From Casuarius casuarius (lineage: Eukaryota > Chordata > Aves > Casuariiformes > Casuariidae), in the NCBI GenBank assembly GCA_003342895.1, contig PTFA01000339.1:716657-780656 (forward strand): DNA of 64,000 bases, in the 5' to 3' direction. Under the pieces are notes generated by a model, which was given only the letters and a program-made list of their open reading frames with translations, was not told the DNA's origin and made no database searches. Below, in pieces: positions 1 to 29,000 of this stretch. Numbering within the stretch: the stretch's first letter is position 1; each line of letters starts with the position of its first letter. The translations under genes were made by a program, and so were the position numbers.

Positions 1-17274
<17,274 letters not shown>

Positions 17275-17623
17275 AGATGGACCAAACGCAAGATCGACAG
17301 CTGGAAAAGTGACCAATCTGGAGAATATACACTGGGATCTTTACTCTTCTGTGTTCAACACACTGGACAAAGTGAAAAGCTTCCCTGTTTCCAAGAACCC
17401 AATGTGGAATTTGCATGTTTAGTGCAATACAGTATCTCTATCCTTTGTCTTTAATATACTGATGTCATGTGGAAGTGTCTTCTAGAACACCGTGCTTCTG
17501 TCTCTGTGCAGGCAAGGCTATGTTCTCATTTGATTTTAGCATGGGGGAAATGTAAGTTTTGAAGCTAATGCTCACTTGTGTCCAGCATCCAGTTGCTATG
17601 ATAGGAAAGAAAACTTGACTTCT

Positions 17624-17629
17624 AATAAA
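17624..17629 (+). terminator. proximal poly(A) signal AATAAA of NSF
   Basis: A canonical AATAAA sits 350 nt past the NSF stop, inside TCTAATAAAACC. It is a candidate for a short 3' UTR isoform. Confidence 0.45.
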
Positions 17630-18730
17630 ACCTGATAGTCCTTGGTGAAGTCTTATTTAAAGTACTATTCTGTATTATTCTGATCTGATGAATACCTTCT
17701 TGTTCAATTTTGTTGTCATATGCCTCATTGAACATAATTATTGAGCCAGGCAGATAACCTAAAGACAGTGACCACAATAATCTAGAATTTTCTAGATGCT
17801 AATACCCATTTTTTTTATGCCCAGGTATTTTGTGGCCTGATGGGGGAGAGACTGGCCAATGGCACTAGTGATAGGAAGAAGGCAGAGAAATATGTTGATC
17901 AGAGTAGAGGAAACTTTCAAATCCAGTATTTAAGGCTTCAGAACTTGTTAATTCAAAAACAGTTGTGAGAGATGCTGGTTCCAACCTGAAAGCTCTTCAC
18001 GAGTGCAGTGAAGAAGGTAGTTTTAGCATTAGCCAGGCTGATTATATTCCATTTTTCTGCCATGTTACCAAAGGTTAAAATTCCTCCTTTGAGAGAGAGA
18101 GGAAGCTAAGCTCTCAGGCATCAGTGAGATGTATGTTGCCATGGCTTTGCACTGAAGTAAAGGAATGTATCAAACTTTGCTGCATGGTCCTTGCCCAATG
18201 GTCATCTCACATCAATGAGATGCTGTTGCTGATGACTGCATGAGAAAACTGCCCTCTGTTTCATCGCCTCCACCTGTTTAATAAGGTTCATAGAACATAC
18301 CTCAATTTGGTGGGGCAAAAAATCAAAGCCATTTATGACATCTTAGTCAGTGTAGCTTCCTAAACTTGACTAGACACGCTGTAAGGACTAGCAGCTTCGT
18401 ACTGAAAGAGATGTTCCCAGGGAAGGAGGGTGCTTTACATTCTTTAGGCCTGAAGGTGAAGGATCTTTAGTCCTTATTTTGCATACTTACAGCAATCAGA
18501 GTATTTTAACCACTCCACCCTCGTTTCTTTTCCTTTGGCAGTGCTGTTGTGTTGTGATAACATTGCGAGTCCCAGTGGTTATTACTCCCTTTCATTTCGT
18601 GTATGATCTTGTGACTCTATTTGTTCTCTTCTTTCCTCTGCTAGTCCTAGTGACAACAGCACACGTTAACTTATTTTTCAGAGTAAATGATGTAAACCTT
18701 ATTGTGTCTTTGTCCAGAGCTATATTGATG

Positions 18731-18772
18731 AATAAATATCTGGTTTAATTGCACATTAATGGATTCAATAAA
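18731..18772 (+). terminator. distal poly(A) signals of NSF (two AATAAA)
   Basis: Two canonical AATAAA hexamers at 18731-18736 and 18767-18772 lie within 42 bp, with GT-rich sequence about 35-45 bp after the second. This is the most likely main 3' end of NSF. Confidence 0.6.
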
Positions 18773-18790
18773 AAGCACAACTACTTGTGA

Positions 18791-20234
18791 TGATCTGGGA
18801 GACAGCTGTGTCTTTGGGGATAGTTGAGCAGAAGTGTATGTATTGAGTGCTGCTGTGTGGCATGAAGATAGCCAAGTGCTTCCCAGGCTGCTGAAAGCCA
18901 AAAGGATGCTAAGCTGTTTGGACCTGAGCATGTATAGCTTGAATACAGATAGACCTAAAGGAGTTGGCTGGGAAGAGCTTTGGTCCACTCCATTCCAGAG
19001 TTTCTTGGACCCTGCAATGCTGGGGAAATCCTGAAGACGGGGAGGTGATGTATCATTCTTCAGGAAGGACAAGTTGGAAGACCAGAACAAACTGTGTGTG
19101 ACATCCCACCCTTTCCACCCTATTCTGTGACTTTTCCATCCGTTGGGTTTACTGCAGGTGGGAGATGGCAGAAGAGAATGACCCCTCTCAGCTCCTTTCC
19201 ATCACATTTCCTCTAAGACACTGTGCCTTGGCAAGAGGGGTTTTACATTGCTTTAAACAATAATTAACAAATTCTTCCTCCCCTTCCTTCCTTTATCCTG
19301 TTGCTGCTTTTTTCCTGAACTTTACAGAAATGTAGCTGTCTTGTAAATTGACTTGTTGGCCAAAGTCAAGTAAGTTTGAAAGTGTTGGGTTTTGGGGCAG
19401 GTGGAGGGGATTGGAGAAGGCGATGGGATGATGGACAGGCGTGCAGATAGCTTCTGAAGGAAAATACGCTCATAAGCTTATGCTAGGCACAAAAAGCCCC
19501 ACGAGGGCAGGGCTGTCAGTCATCTGGATTGCTAGCTAAACAGTATTTGTGTTTGTGTAACTTTGAAGATGTCACTGGTGCCTTGCAGTAGGAGATGACG
19601 CTCTGGCAGAAGTGTGCTGTGTCCAGCATGGTGCAGTGAAACAGAGCTAGGAATCATTAATGCACAAGCAACGTGACATTTCAAGCAATGCTGTACAAAA
19701 AGGCAAATAGAATTGTTCTATGTATAAATTGGGGTACAGGGAACGTAGAATGATTTTTTTACTCTGTGTGTGGCCCCAAATTAGGCCAGTGCTGCGGGAG
19801 ATTGTGTGTGCTTAAAACCAACATTAATGTATGGGAGATGCTGCAGAAACACCCACAGAATTATTCATGGACAGGAGAAGATGTCTTTAAGGGAGAAAAT
19901 TTGGCGCTCAGTCTGTTCAAACAATCAAAAGGTCATTCAATGATAGCATGTAAGTACTTTTTTAGGGGGAGAACTTGTCTAAAGGCTCTTTTAGTCCAGT
20001 AGTCTAGCAATGTGTGTACACTGTGATATTGCACTCTATAAAATCAGTCTTAGCTTTTTGCTGTAAAATCTCATATATTGGCTTTATGTTACCATCATCG
20101 TCTTGCATTCACATGACTCTCTGTGCCTAAGTAAGTGGATGAAGCACCACTGCTCCCGTCGATGTCCTTCAGCACTGAACTCAAATGACCTTAAAAGGCA
20201 AACCACACAAGCTGGCAAGTGCATATTTTTGGTT
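18791..20234. other. spacer between convergent NSF and WNT3 3' ends
   Basis: About 1.4 kb with no recognisable gene, RNA or known repeat. The two flanking transcripts are predicted to end toward each other here. Confidence 0.6.
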
Positions 20235-20255
20235 TTTTTTTTTTTTAACCTTCTC

Positions 20256-20261
20256 TTTAAT
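20256..20261 (-). terminator. candidate WNT3 poly(A) signal ATTAAA
   Basis: ATTAAA on the minus strand is followed 9 nt later by a genomic A14 run (T14 at 20233-20246 on plus). ATTAAA is the commonest variant signal. The A-run could mislead oligo-dT mapped 3' ends. Confidence 0.45.
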
Positions 20262-20282
20262 GACTTACCACAAAAAAATGCA

Positions 20283-20410
20283 AGTTGAAATATATTTTTC
20301 TCCAAATATATATATTTATATAATATATAATCTTAGTTAACTCAAGTATATACATTGTATAATAAATAATGCTTATAAAAAGAGAAATTTTCTGAATATA
20401 AAATAAAAAA
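20283..20410. repeat. AT-rich block within the presumed WNT3 3' UTR
   Basis: A dense run of A/T, including ATATATATTTATATAATAT and several TTTAT/ATAAA patches. On the mRNA strand it contains AUUUAUU-like AU-rich elements, which are often linked to mRNA decay. The function is inferred. Confidence 0.6.
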
Positions 20411-20766
20411 AAATCAACCTCTACAACTTTATACAAAACTTTGGATACAGCAGATTGATGGAAAAAGATCTTCCATTCAGTGCTAGAATACCTGGCTACA
20501 GTAAAATAATTACAAGGCAATAAATGTTCTATTTAATATTAAATACCTTTTCTTGATTAAAAAACAAAAAATGAAAGGGATTTTGTTTAAAGTCAGGTAC
20601 TTGGAGTCTTTCCAGACACAGGATTTAATATATACTTTTAAATAGAATGCATATCAGAAGACAGCTTATTTCTGAGACAGAGTTTTCTTTAGCTCTCCTG
20701 TGATCTTTAATTTTAGAAGGCTAATGCTCATGTGGCTGCTTGAATCCGGTAGCTCTTCATCATACT

Positions 20767-22567
20767 CTGCAGAGGAGGAACTGAGAATTTTGTTCTGATT
20801 TTTGCCACTCGCAGGTTTGAGCGACTGGGCCAGGTACCGTGCTCCATATTGCAGGGGCTTCTACCCATATTATTGCTCTTTGCAGTATAAGGTACAACTC
20901 TTTTCCATGGATAAGTGAGTGGAGCAGAGGACACAGCTTTAATGTTCCAGACACCTTTTGCAACTCCTACATCGAATCACTGGCACATGAGAAGTGGCAT
21001 CTGACCCTGCTAATGTCACCTGATTGATCTTGAACCCCATCATCTGTGGAGGAGCCCACCAGGACGTAGAGTTTTGGGGTTTTTTTTTTTTTAATTTCAA
21101 GGGTCAATACATCATGAAAATGTGAGCCCTGCAGGAGTGGGGGGATGTGGCCAGGGAACACCAGGGAGCAGGAGGAGGGACAAACACTGATTCTTCTGCA
21201 GTGAGATGTGTTCTGGGTCATGTGTGGCCACACCTGGGGGCCAAAGTCATGTTGTTGTTAAAGAGCTTCTAGGCTTGAGCTGAAGCCCTCATAAATGACT
21301 TGCTAATAGCTCAAGAAATAATCCTATGGGAAGGAAAGGGTCTGCCCGGAATTGTGATACTGCTTAACACAGTAAAGTCTGCCCTTCCCGTCTGCCCTAG
21401 CCTCTCTTGCTGGACAAGGCGGTTTGAATGACTCTGATAGGAGAAATGCTGATGAGAAGGCTTGGACAGAAGTCTCTTTGCCATAGCTTCTGTCTCCTGG
21501 TCTGTTATTGATAGTAAAAGCAGGCATAGCAGCTAACCTGGCATGTGTCCTGTTACCAGAGAGATGCTGCGAGCTCATCTTGTGATGAAAGGTCGTTTTA
21601 GGGGATGCTCAGTAAATAGGTGTGTCAACAGCATGGATCTGTCCAGTTCCGATCTTGGACTGCCTGGAAAGATGGCAGCAAAACCTTAAAAATCTCCCTT
21701 CAGCAGTTACCCAGCAAGGAGCCTGGTGGGGTAGTGATACAACTCACGTAAGAGATCACAGCCTCACCGTGTCCACTCTGCTCTTAGCTAAGGCTTGTGC
21801 CAAATGTCAGAGGATCAGGTCTGGACTCTGGTTTCCTGCCATCCTCCTCAGTGGGATTACAGGAGGTCATCTCAGGGGGTGAGGAGCAGAGATGGCAAAG
21901 GGGAGCTGAAAGGAGAGACTGGCTGTAAGGCTCCTTCGCAAGCTCGCTTAAACATAATTGTTTCTCCAAAATCATCTCCTTGAAGCTGGAAGGGAAAAGC
22001 CTGGCTGGTGTGGGGAGCTGGCTCCTTTCCTTCCTTCTCACACTGCATCTGCTGAAACTGGGGCAGTCTGTGCAAGCAGGCAGGGGAAGCCCGTATTTGT
22101 TCAGCTTTCACTGTGTTAAATTCATTCCCACTTGAAACCCTGTATTAGCGTCTACGTGGGCCAGGCCTCCAGAGGAGGACAGAGCTGGAAGCTCTGGACA
22201 GGCCTCGTTAGCGGCACGCTGACTGATCGCTGTGGCTGTGCCTCACTTGGGCCTGTAACGTCCCTCCTCCCTGGGCAGTCCATCATGCCAAACAGCACGA
22301 GAAAAGTCAGCAGGTAAGTGATCTAACGTGTCTGTGGTGTCAGGCCTAGCCTCAAACCACCTTGCTTGGTCGAGACTTGGTGATACTGTGAGTCTTCTCT
22401 GCAGCGCTGGTGCTGGCTACGTGAGGGTGTTTGCCCTGGCCAAACTGGCCAAGGGCTTTGGGATTTTTTTCTGTCATCCTCTGAAGCGTGAGGCCACCGT
22501 GTGGAAGCTGATCACAGGGCCAATGAACCCCTGACCCGGCTCTGGAGCAACCTCCCCTCAGCTGGAG
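20767..22567 (-). other. region between WNT3 stop exon and presumed last exon
   Basis: About 1.8 kb with no recognisable gene or repeat beyond a T13 run at 21080-21092. It is either an intron inside the WNT3 3' UTR or part of a continuous 3' UTR. Confidence 0.5.
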
Positions 22568-22573
22568 ACCTAC
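22568..22573 (-). other. candidate splice donor just after the WNT3 stop
   Basis: On the minus strand the stop TAA is followed by CCGTAG and then GTAGGT, an acceptable 5' splice site six bases past the stop. Mammalian WNT3 is described with five exons. Here all coding sequence fits in exons 1-4, so a 3' UTR-only exon 5 is expected. Whether this site is used is inferred. Confidence 0.45.
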
Positions 22574-22579
22574 CTACGG

Positions 22580-23059
22580 TTACTTGCAGGTGTGGACGTC
22601 ATAGACACGTATGCACTCCTGGCAGCTCACGTAGCAGCACCAGTGGAAGATGCAGTGACACTTCTCCTTCCGTTTCTCAGTCCTGGTGTTGTGGCCACGA
22701 CCGCAGCACAGCAGGTCGCAGCCATCGATCCCGTGGGAGGTGACGTTGCACGTTCTGTCCCTCGTCCCGAAGGAGCCGGTCTCTGGGTTGGGCTCGCAGA
22801 AGTTGGGGGAGTTCTCGTAGTAGACCAGATCCCGCTCTGTTGGTGGCTTGAAAAGAGCGTACTTGGCCCTAAGAGTTTCTACCCATCCCCGAGATTCCCG
22901 GTGCTTTTCAACAACCATCTCGGAGGCGCTGTCGTACTTATCCTTCAGGTAGTCACCGATTGCCCGGAAGTCTGGCTGGGCCCACCAGCAGGTCTTGACC
23001 TCGCAGCTTCCCGAAAGACCGTGACACTTGCACTTGAGGTGCATGTGATCCAGAATGGT
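22580..23059 (-). CDS. WNT3: WNT3 exon 4 with stop codon
   Basis: This segment encodes 159 residues plus TAA (22582-22580), after acceptor TTCTCCTCCGGACAG. It begins [11 protein letters not shown] and continues into [15 protein letters not shown], whose central Ser is the site palmitoleoylated by Porcupine and which forms the thumb that contacts Frizzled. [11 protein letters not shown] carries the second glycosylation site. The cysteine-rich CRD-contacting finger follows: [20 protein letters not shown], then YDVHTCK. All the Wnt cysteines expected in this half appear present. Confidence 0.98.
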   Translation of the reverse strand, partial: TILDHMHLKCKCHGLSGSCEVKTCWWAQPDFRAIGDYLKDKYDSASEMVVEKHRESRGWVETLRAKYALFKPPTERDLVYYENSPNFCEPNPETGSFGTRDRTCNVTSHGIDGCDLLCCGRGHNTRTEKRKEKCHCIFHWCCYVSCQECIRVYDVHTCK

Positions 23060-26000
23060 CTGTCCGGAGGAGAAAAAGCAGGCAGTCAGCAACAGATTAC
23101 AACCCCTGTCATTTGCTCGCAAATCCACCCCTTGCTACCTGGATATAGATGTCTGGTCTGAGCCTGGTCTGGAGCGTGTAGGCTAGCTGAAAACTCGCTG
23201 GAGCTGTGGCGTGTGGCAGAAACAACTCTAGCCAGATACGCTGCACTAGAGAGACATCAGGACGTGACTGAGACCCAGGCATATGCTCTAACCAAACTTC
23301 TGCAACAGGCTCTCTCTGTGCCCTTTGGCATATCACTTAGGCCAAAATTCTCCTGCTGCTGCCTTCCCTCCCTGCAGAATGCATTGCCTGAAGTGAGACA
23401 GCTCTGCGATTGCTTTCCAAACACATCGAGCACTTACAGGTGTCAACTAGAGGGCAGGTGTCCCACAGCTCTGAAAGTTAGACCTGAACCCCACTGCTGC
23501 AAGTGCAGTAAATAATGTTGAGCACTGTTATTGCGGAGCATGTAAGATGCTTTTCTCAAGACCCTTCTGTTGCAAGTGTCGGGGTCCTTCCTGCCCTGTT
23601 GGTGGGAAATCAGAGCCCAGAGTAGTTGAGGGTTAGGTGATTTCTCTGGCACGACTGGATCCAGGCTGACTCCCCAGGTCATAGCTTTACAAACAACTTT
23701 TCATTTTATATCCTGAGCCTGTCAATTTGCACTAGAAAGAAAATGAAATTGTACATCTAAGGACATTACATTGTCTTCTGCAGAAATCTCATCTATGTGG
23801 AGCAAAATAATCACTGATTACTGTGAAATTATTAGCCATATTTTTACGGGAAATCATCAGTCACTGTTAACACACATTACAGATTCAAGTTTCTGCCCTG
23901 CCACTTCTGCCTATTGTGGCTACGGAAAAGTGATACCTACCTGGGTGTTTAGTGTCTGTTTTAAGCGCTGTTTGAAAGATCTTACTGTAACAAGCTTGAA
24001 GTGTTTTTAGTTTGCAAGTGGCCTAGAGCAGGCAGTTGCGTAGTTGCCTGCCTACAGTAAGAATCACTAGATAGGACAAGATCATAATGTGCAACCAGTG
24101 TTTAAGGGCGATAACGCAATGACTAGCGCAATGGGTTCGAGTGTGTTGGGTCCTGGACCTGGAGCATGTTCTGGTATTTGGCATCTTGTGTACGATGCCG
24201 ACTACTCAGCAGAGCACCTGAGGGCTGCCTGGGCAGAGGGGAGCTGCATGGTCCTGTCCATGCTCCATCCTGTGTCTCTGTGTGATACCACTTAAACACA
24301 TAGGGAGAGTTTAGGAAGGAACTGCCTGGGAGGAAAGCCTGGCTCACCATTGACCTGGGGCCTTGGAAGTTAGTGTTGGGTTTCTATAAGCTGAGAAAAC
24401 CTGCGCTGCCTTGGGAGATGTTTGCCCTGGAAGCAAGCTGTGCTTTAGCTGCCCTTCTGCTTGTCTTAACCTGCACCTGTCTTTTTGGAGAGAGATGGAG
24501 CAGGAACTTGATGGTGCCCTGGGACTAATCCCAGAAAGCTCCTGCCTGGGCTTTATCATGGTCCTGTTATATCTGTGTGAGGCTGTTGCTGTAGTAGGAG
24601 CCAGACTGGGCCACCCACCCATGTGCGGTGACCAGCACTGGAGCAGAGGCGTTAGGCTGAGCACTCACCGTCCTGCCGGCCTCGTTGTTGTGCCTGTTCA
24701 TGGCTGAGCGGGCATCCGGCCGGTTCTCTCGAGCATCCGCGAATTCCCGGGACACCAGCACTCCGAAGTCGGCATCCTCACTGCATCCCCCCCATTTCCA
24801 GCCATCTCCTGGAGGCCCTTTGTGGTGGGAATCACAGCCGCAGATCGTGGAGGTGCCCTCGGCGCAGGAGCGGGTTACAGCGAAGGCCACACCTGCTGAC
24901 GCAATGGCATGGACAAAGGCAGACTCTCGCGTGGCTGGGAATAAAAAGAGTCCAGGGGATTATTTGCTAGGGTAACACTTTTTGTTTTCCTTACCAATCT
25001 CCTTCAGTATCACCTAAATTTCATTAAAAAAAAAGTTATTTGTTCATTTTTCAATTAACATTTTCTGAATCAGATGGTGCTGGCTGGCATCACCCTTCAA
25101 AGCATGCAGGCAGGAATAGCGAGTAGGAGAGAAGCATGACTCCAGCTCTGCGTATCACAAGCATAGTATTTGGCCCAAATACAATGGGTACAGTATTTGA
25201 TCCAGTGCTTGTGCTCATGCTTAAACAAAAAGACAGTGTAAGCTTGAGGGGAGCTCAGAAAAGAGTTACTGGAATAATTCCTGGTCTGGAAACCCAGAGA
25301 GGGCAAAGGGACTCAATGCCTGGAATTAGTCCAAGGGGAGATGAAATAACTTCTCTATGTGCTGAAATGGGGAAATGGTTTCAGGTTATACAGAACAGAC
25401 AACGGCAGAGCAAAGCTTAAGAGCTAGAAATTAAAGTTAAGCATATCTAGACGAGACTACATGTGACTTTACAGCAGTGACCGCTATTGACCATAAAAAA
25501 AACCTTCCTGTGACTCTCCACCCATTGACTCCATACATGATCACACCAAGGTTGTCCTGGAGATGCAGCACCTGGCTGAGCAGCTGTGAGCTAAGACAGA
25601 CTGTGTGGCTGTGGGGCAGGGCCCCTCCTGACACAGTGCAGCTTGGAGACAATCTGCCCCTATGAAATAATGTTGCAGAGTTAAGCCTTGACTATCTCAC
25701 CCCAAAATGAGTTCCGGAAACAAAGTGAGACAGTAGAAGATATCCCTTCTGACCCTTTGGCAGGCAGGAAGAGACTTTCAGAGGTCTCTGTGTTGCTGTG
25801 GCAATGACAGCAAAGGCTTGTTTCCTTGCTGGTGGAGGGCAGACACCCGTGTGCACCGGGATGAGACTGGCTGATAGCTCGGGATGGGATGCCGGCTGAG
25901 TCACTTCTGCTTCAGCTTCATGTGTTGGAGTATCTCTCCAGGCTGAAATGCCCCTGCAGACTGATAGCAGAGCTGTTGGGCTGTTCATCTTCATGTACTT

Positions 26001-29000
26001 GCTCTTTCATCCCTGCATCTAATTAACCCACCTGGCTCTGCAGTGGGCTAAAACCACTCCAGGGTATGAAGATGACCTTGCAGTTGCTCATCAATTATGG
26101 AAAATCCTGGAGGAAATCAAAGTGGATGAGATTCAAATCTCTCCTGTGACTCTGTAACCGTTGGCATGCTCCAGGTGCACAATTTCAATGGATGAATTTT
26201 GGCAGGCCCAGTGGAGCAAACCTGAACAAAATGCTGGAAGCTTTGAATGCTGAAGAAAGGGTTAAATAAATTATCCAGGATGCCTAGGTGGACTGGGAGC
26301 TGGGAATGGGAGCAAGTGGGAATCCTCTGTGCTACCAGAGAGGAAATGTTTCAGTAGAACAGATACCTGAGCAGGAGGTGGGAACAAAACAAAGAAAAAC
26401 TCCACACTAAGATGTGCTGGATTTGCTGAACTGGAGCAGCTCCGTCCATCACCTCTTCTACCTGGGACCTTTCCTGGTCAGTGTGTGAGGCCCTGAAACA
26501 GGAATGACCTGGCTTTTGGACAGCAGCAGCCAAAAGACACACGAGTATGAGGAAGCCATTAGATGAAGATGTTTGCACTGACAGGCTGTCGCAGCCAGCT
26601 GGCTCTGAACAGGACAACAAGGCCAAGCAGGATGGGTGGAAAACCAAACTAGAACTGCCTGCTCTGTGCCTGGAGCCTCCGAACTCATCTCATCTGCCTG
26701 GGGGCAATGAGGAGCTGTTGCTCTTCGCTGTGTGCTGAAACCCCTCCAACAGCCCTGCACACTGCAGTAGCATCTGCCTGAGGCCCTTCCTTGCTCAGCG
26801 ACGGCTGCTGTAAGCACAAGGAACCTCTTATTCAGGGTGGGTTGTTCTGGGTAGAAATGACCGAAGACCAACATTGAATTGCACCCCTGGGCCCCAAGAG
26901 TAGGAGACACCAGAGATGGCAGCATGGGTAGCAGTTCTGAATAGCACACCCAAAGCAGCGGCTGGGATGAAGCCATCTGGACAGACTTTCTTGGCCTGCT
27001 GCTACTGGACAAAACTTATGAGTTGTTAGAAGCGCTAACGAACAATATCGTAAGGGAATACACCTCTATCGGGGTTCTCTTTGGCAGTTCCTTATCCAAA
27101 CTGCAGACCCCGTAAGTAAGGGAGCATTTTTTGGAAACCAGAAATGGAGACTCTTTCAGCAATTAGGTGTTACTTGGTCACTCAGGACTTGAACAAGGAG
27201 AAGTAAATGCGACATTTACTTCCCTATGTCCCTTGTACAACACGCTGCAGGGAGGTAGAGGTGAATAGATAGTCTAAAGAAAAAATGCAGAGAACTAGGA
27301 GAGGCTACCAAAAATTGCTGCAGATCTAAACCTAGTGTTAGGGTGTGCAGAGAGGGATGGCCTCATCCAATTAATATGGCTGGATTTTCCTACTAGTAGG
27401 TCTCTGAGTTTAACATCACATCTTTGGAAGTCTTGCACTCAGATTATCCGTAGATGGATAATATGCTGTCAAACTGAAAAGACATTTCCTGCATTATGTA
27501 GCTGGGTAGGCTAATTCTTCAGGATGCCGTTGCAGAAGTTGGGAGATGGACTGGAGAAGCCACAACTTTGAACTGAGCTAGTCTTTGCCCTGGTGCTCTG
27601 ACCAATGGCTCTTCCACCTCTTCAGATGTGGGAAAATGTCTAACTCCTCTGAATTTTCAACCCAAATGAAAGCCCAGCCAATGTATATCCTTTGTTCCTC
27701 CAACGACTTTGGTTGCTAGCTTCAAGCGTCCTTTTATGGCCTGTGTTTTTACTTCAGTATATTAACAGAGAAAAAAGCCTTCATTTTACTATGTTCAGTG
27801 AGCAATATTCATTAAGGCTTTCCATAAAATGTTTTCTGTTTCACTCATTAGCCTGGCTGCCCATCTCTCCATCTGTTCCTGAGTTTGATTCCTCTCTCCG
27901 GAAGGGTGAGGAGAAGTAAATGGTCCATTCCCACTGAGCACTTACTGGGGCTGACAGAAAGCAAGTCCTACACCTGCTCAGAATGGGTCAGGGATTTCTC
28001 CTCCTTTAGGACACAGACCTTCAGGGTCTTAGTGTATTTTCCTGCTCAGCACAGCAACATGAAGTTGCTTTGGTCCCTGGATTTGGAGTCCAGGTTCTCG
28101 GAGTAATGACCTGGCTGTTCAGCTAAAGAGCTCTGCTCAGGATGTTTTTAAAGCTTTATTGGGATTTTTTCAAAGCAGACAGTGTTGTCCTCATTCTCCT
28201 CACTTTGAAATCAATGCAAGTTTGACCATTGACTCCAGAACAGCTATATTAAATACAAGCTTTCCGAAGCATGGCCAAAGTAATATCTCAGTCTCACTTT
28301 TCTATTTGGGAAAAACTTTCAGTCGTGCTGGTTCAAAGCCTTTCTGTCTGAACCATGCTTCTTGGTATGCCACAGTCTACATGGGTACAGGACCATGGCA
28401 AATTCGTTGGAGTGGTTTAACCCCATGAGGCATCTCATAAAGAGACCTTCTCTCCATGCAGTGTGGTTGTCTCAAAAACATTCTCCATACGGAAAGGTCA
28501 GAGGGCCTGTCTCCCTGTGGGTGCTGGAACAGTCCAAGGTACAACAGAGCTGTTCTCAGTGGTCTTTCTCTCTGCCTGCATGCTCTGCACATGGCCTCTG
28601 CCTCTGTCCTTGCGCTGTCGATTTACATGACTTAGTTACTTTTCATAACTTCCTTTAATCTCTTTAAAAGTCTTTTTCTCCTCTGTGAACTCACGCTTTC
28701 ATCTTCTTGGTCTCAAATGCAGCTTCCAGCCTTATCCTCTGCAATGTGTGGAGTGGGAAAGGGAAGAAACGGGGATGCTCTTACCTCTGTCTGAACACCT
28801 CTGAGACTGTTAGTAGACTATACAGGCTGAGTGAAGAAACTTTAGGAGAGATGCTGGCTCAAATGTACCAAGGCCTGAAAAATAAACTTTGCAATGAGAT
28901 CCTTAAGGAACATAGTGGACAGAAGTTAGAAAAGAGAGGTATGAGAGGCTCTGCTCCTTATGTACCTGTTCTCATACATGGAAAAGAAATCTGACACAGG

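Larger units (their letters stand above)
17275..18790 (+). other. NSF: NSF 3' untranslated region
   Basis: No open frame of interest follows the NSF stop. Candidate polyadenylation signals AATAAA occur at 17624-17629, 18731-18736 and 18767-18772. The last is followed by a GT-rich stretch near 18807, suggesting cleavage around 18,785-18,795 and a 3' UTR of about 1.5 kb, which fits the length known for mammalian NSF mRNA. The earlier signal would give a short isoform of about 370 nt. The exact end is inferred. Confidence 0.7.
20235..20766 (-). other. WNT3: candidate WNT3 3' UTR exon (exon 5)
   Basis: On the minus strand a strong acceptor (TCAGTTCCTCCTCTGCAG) ends at 20767. It is followed by about 530 nt of AT-rich, UTR-like sequence with no long frame, ending at ATTAAA (20261-20256). 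The block has long runs of T and of alternating A and T, typical of AU-rich 3' UTRs. If the donor at 22573 is used, the 22572-20767 stretch is an intron of about 1.8 kb. Otherwise the 3' UTR is continuous from 22579. Neither form can be proven from sequence alone. Confidence 0.45.

Noticed and set aside
22592..23161. 189-codon plus-strand frame
   Set aside because: It is the antisense shadow of WNT3 exon 4.
24120..24150. GGTTCGAGT, like a tRNA T-loop
   Set aside because: No acceptor stem, D-arm or anticodon arm can be folded around it.
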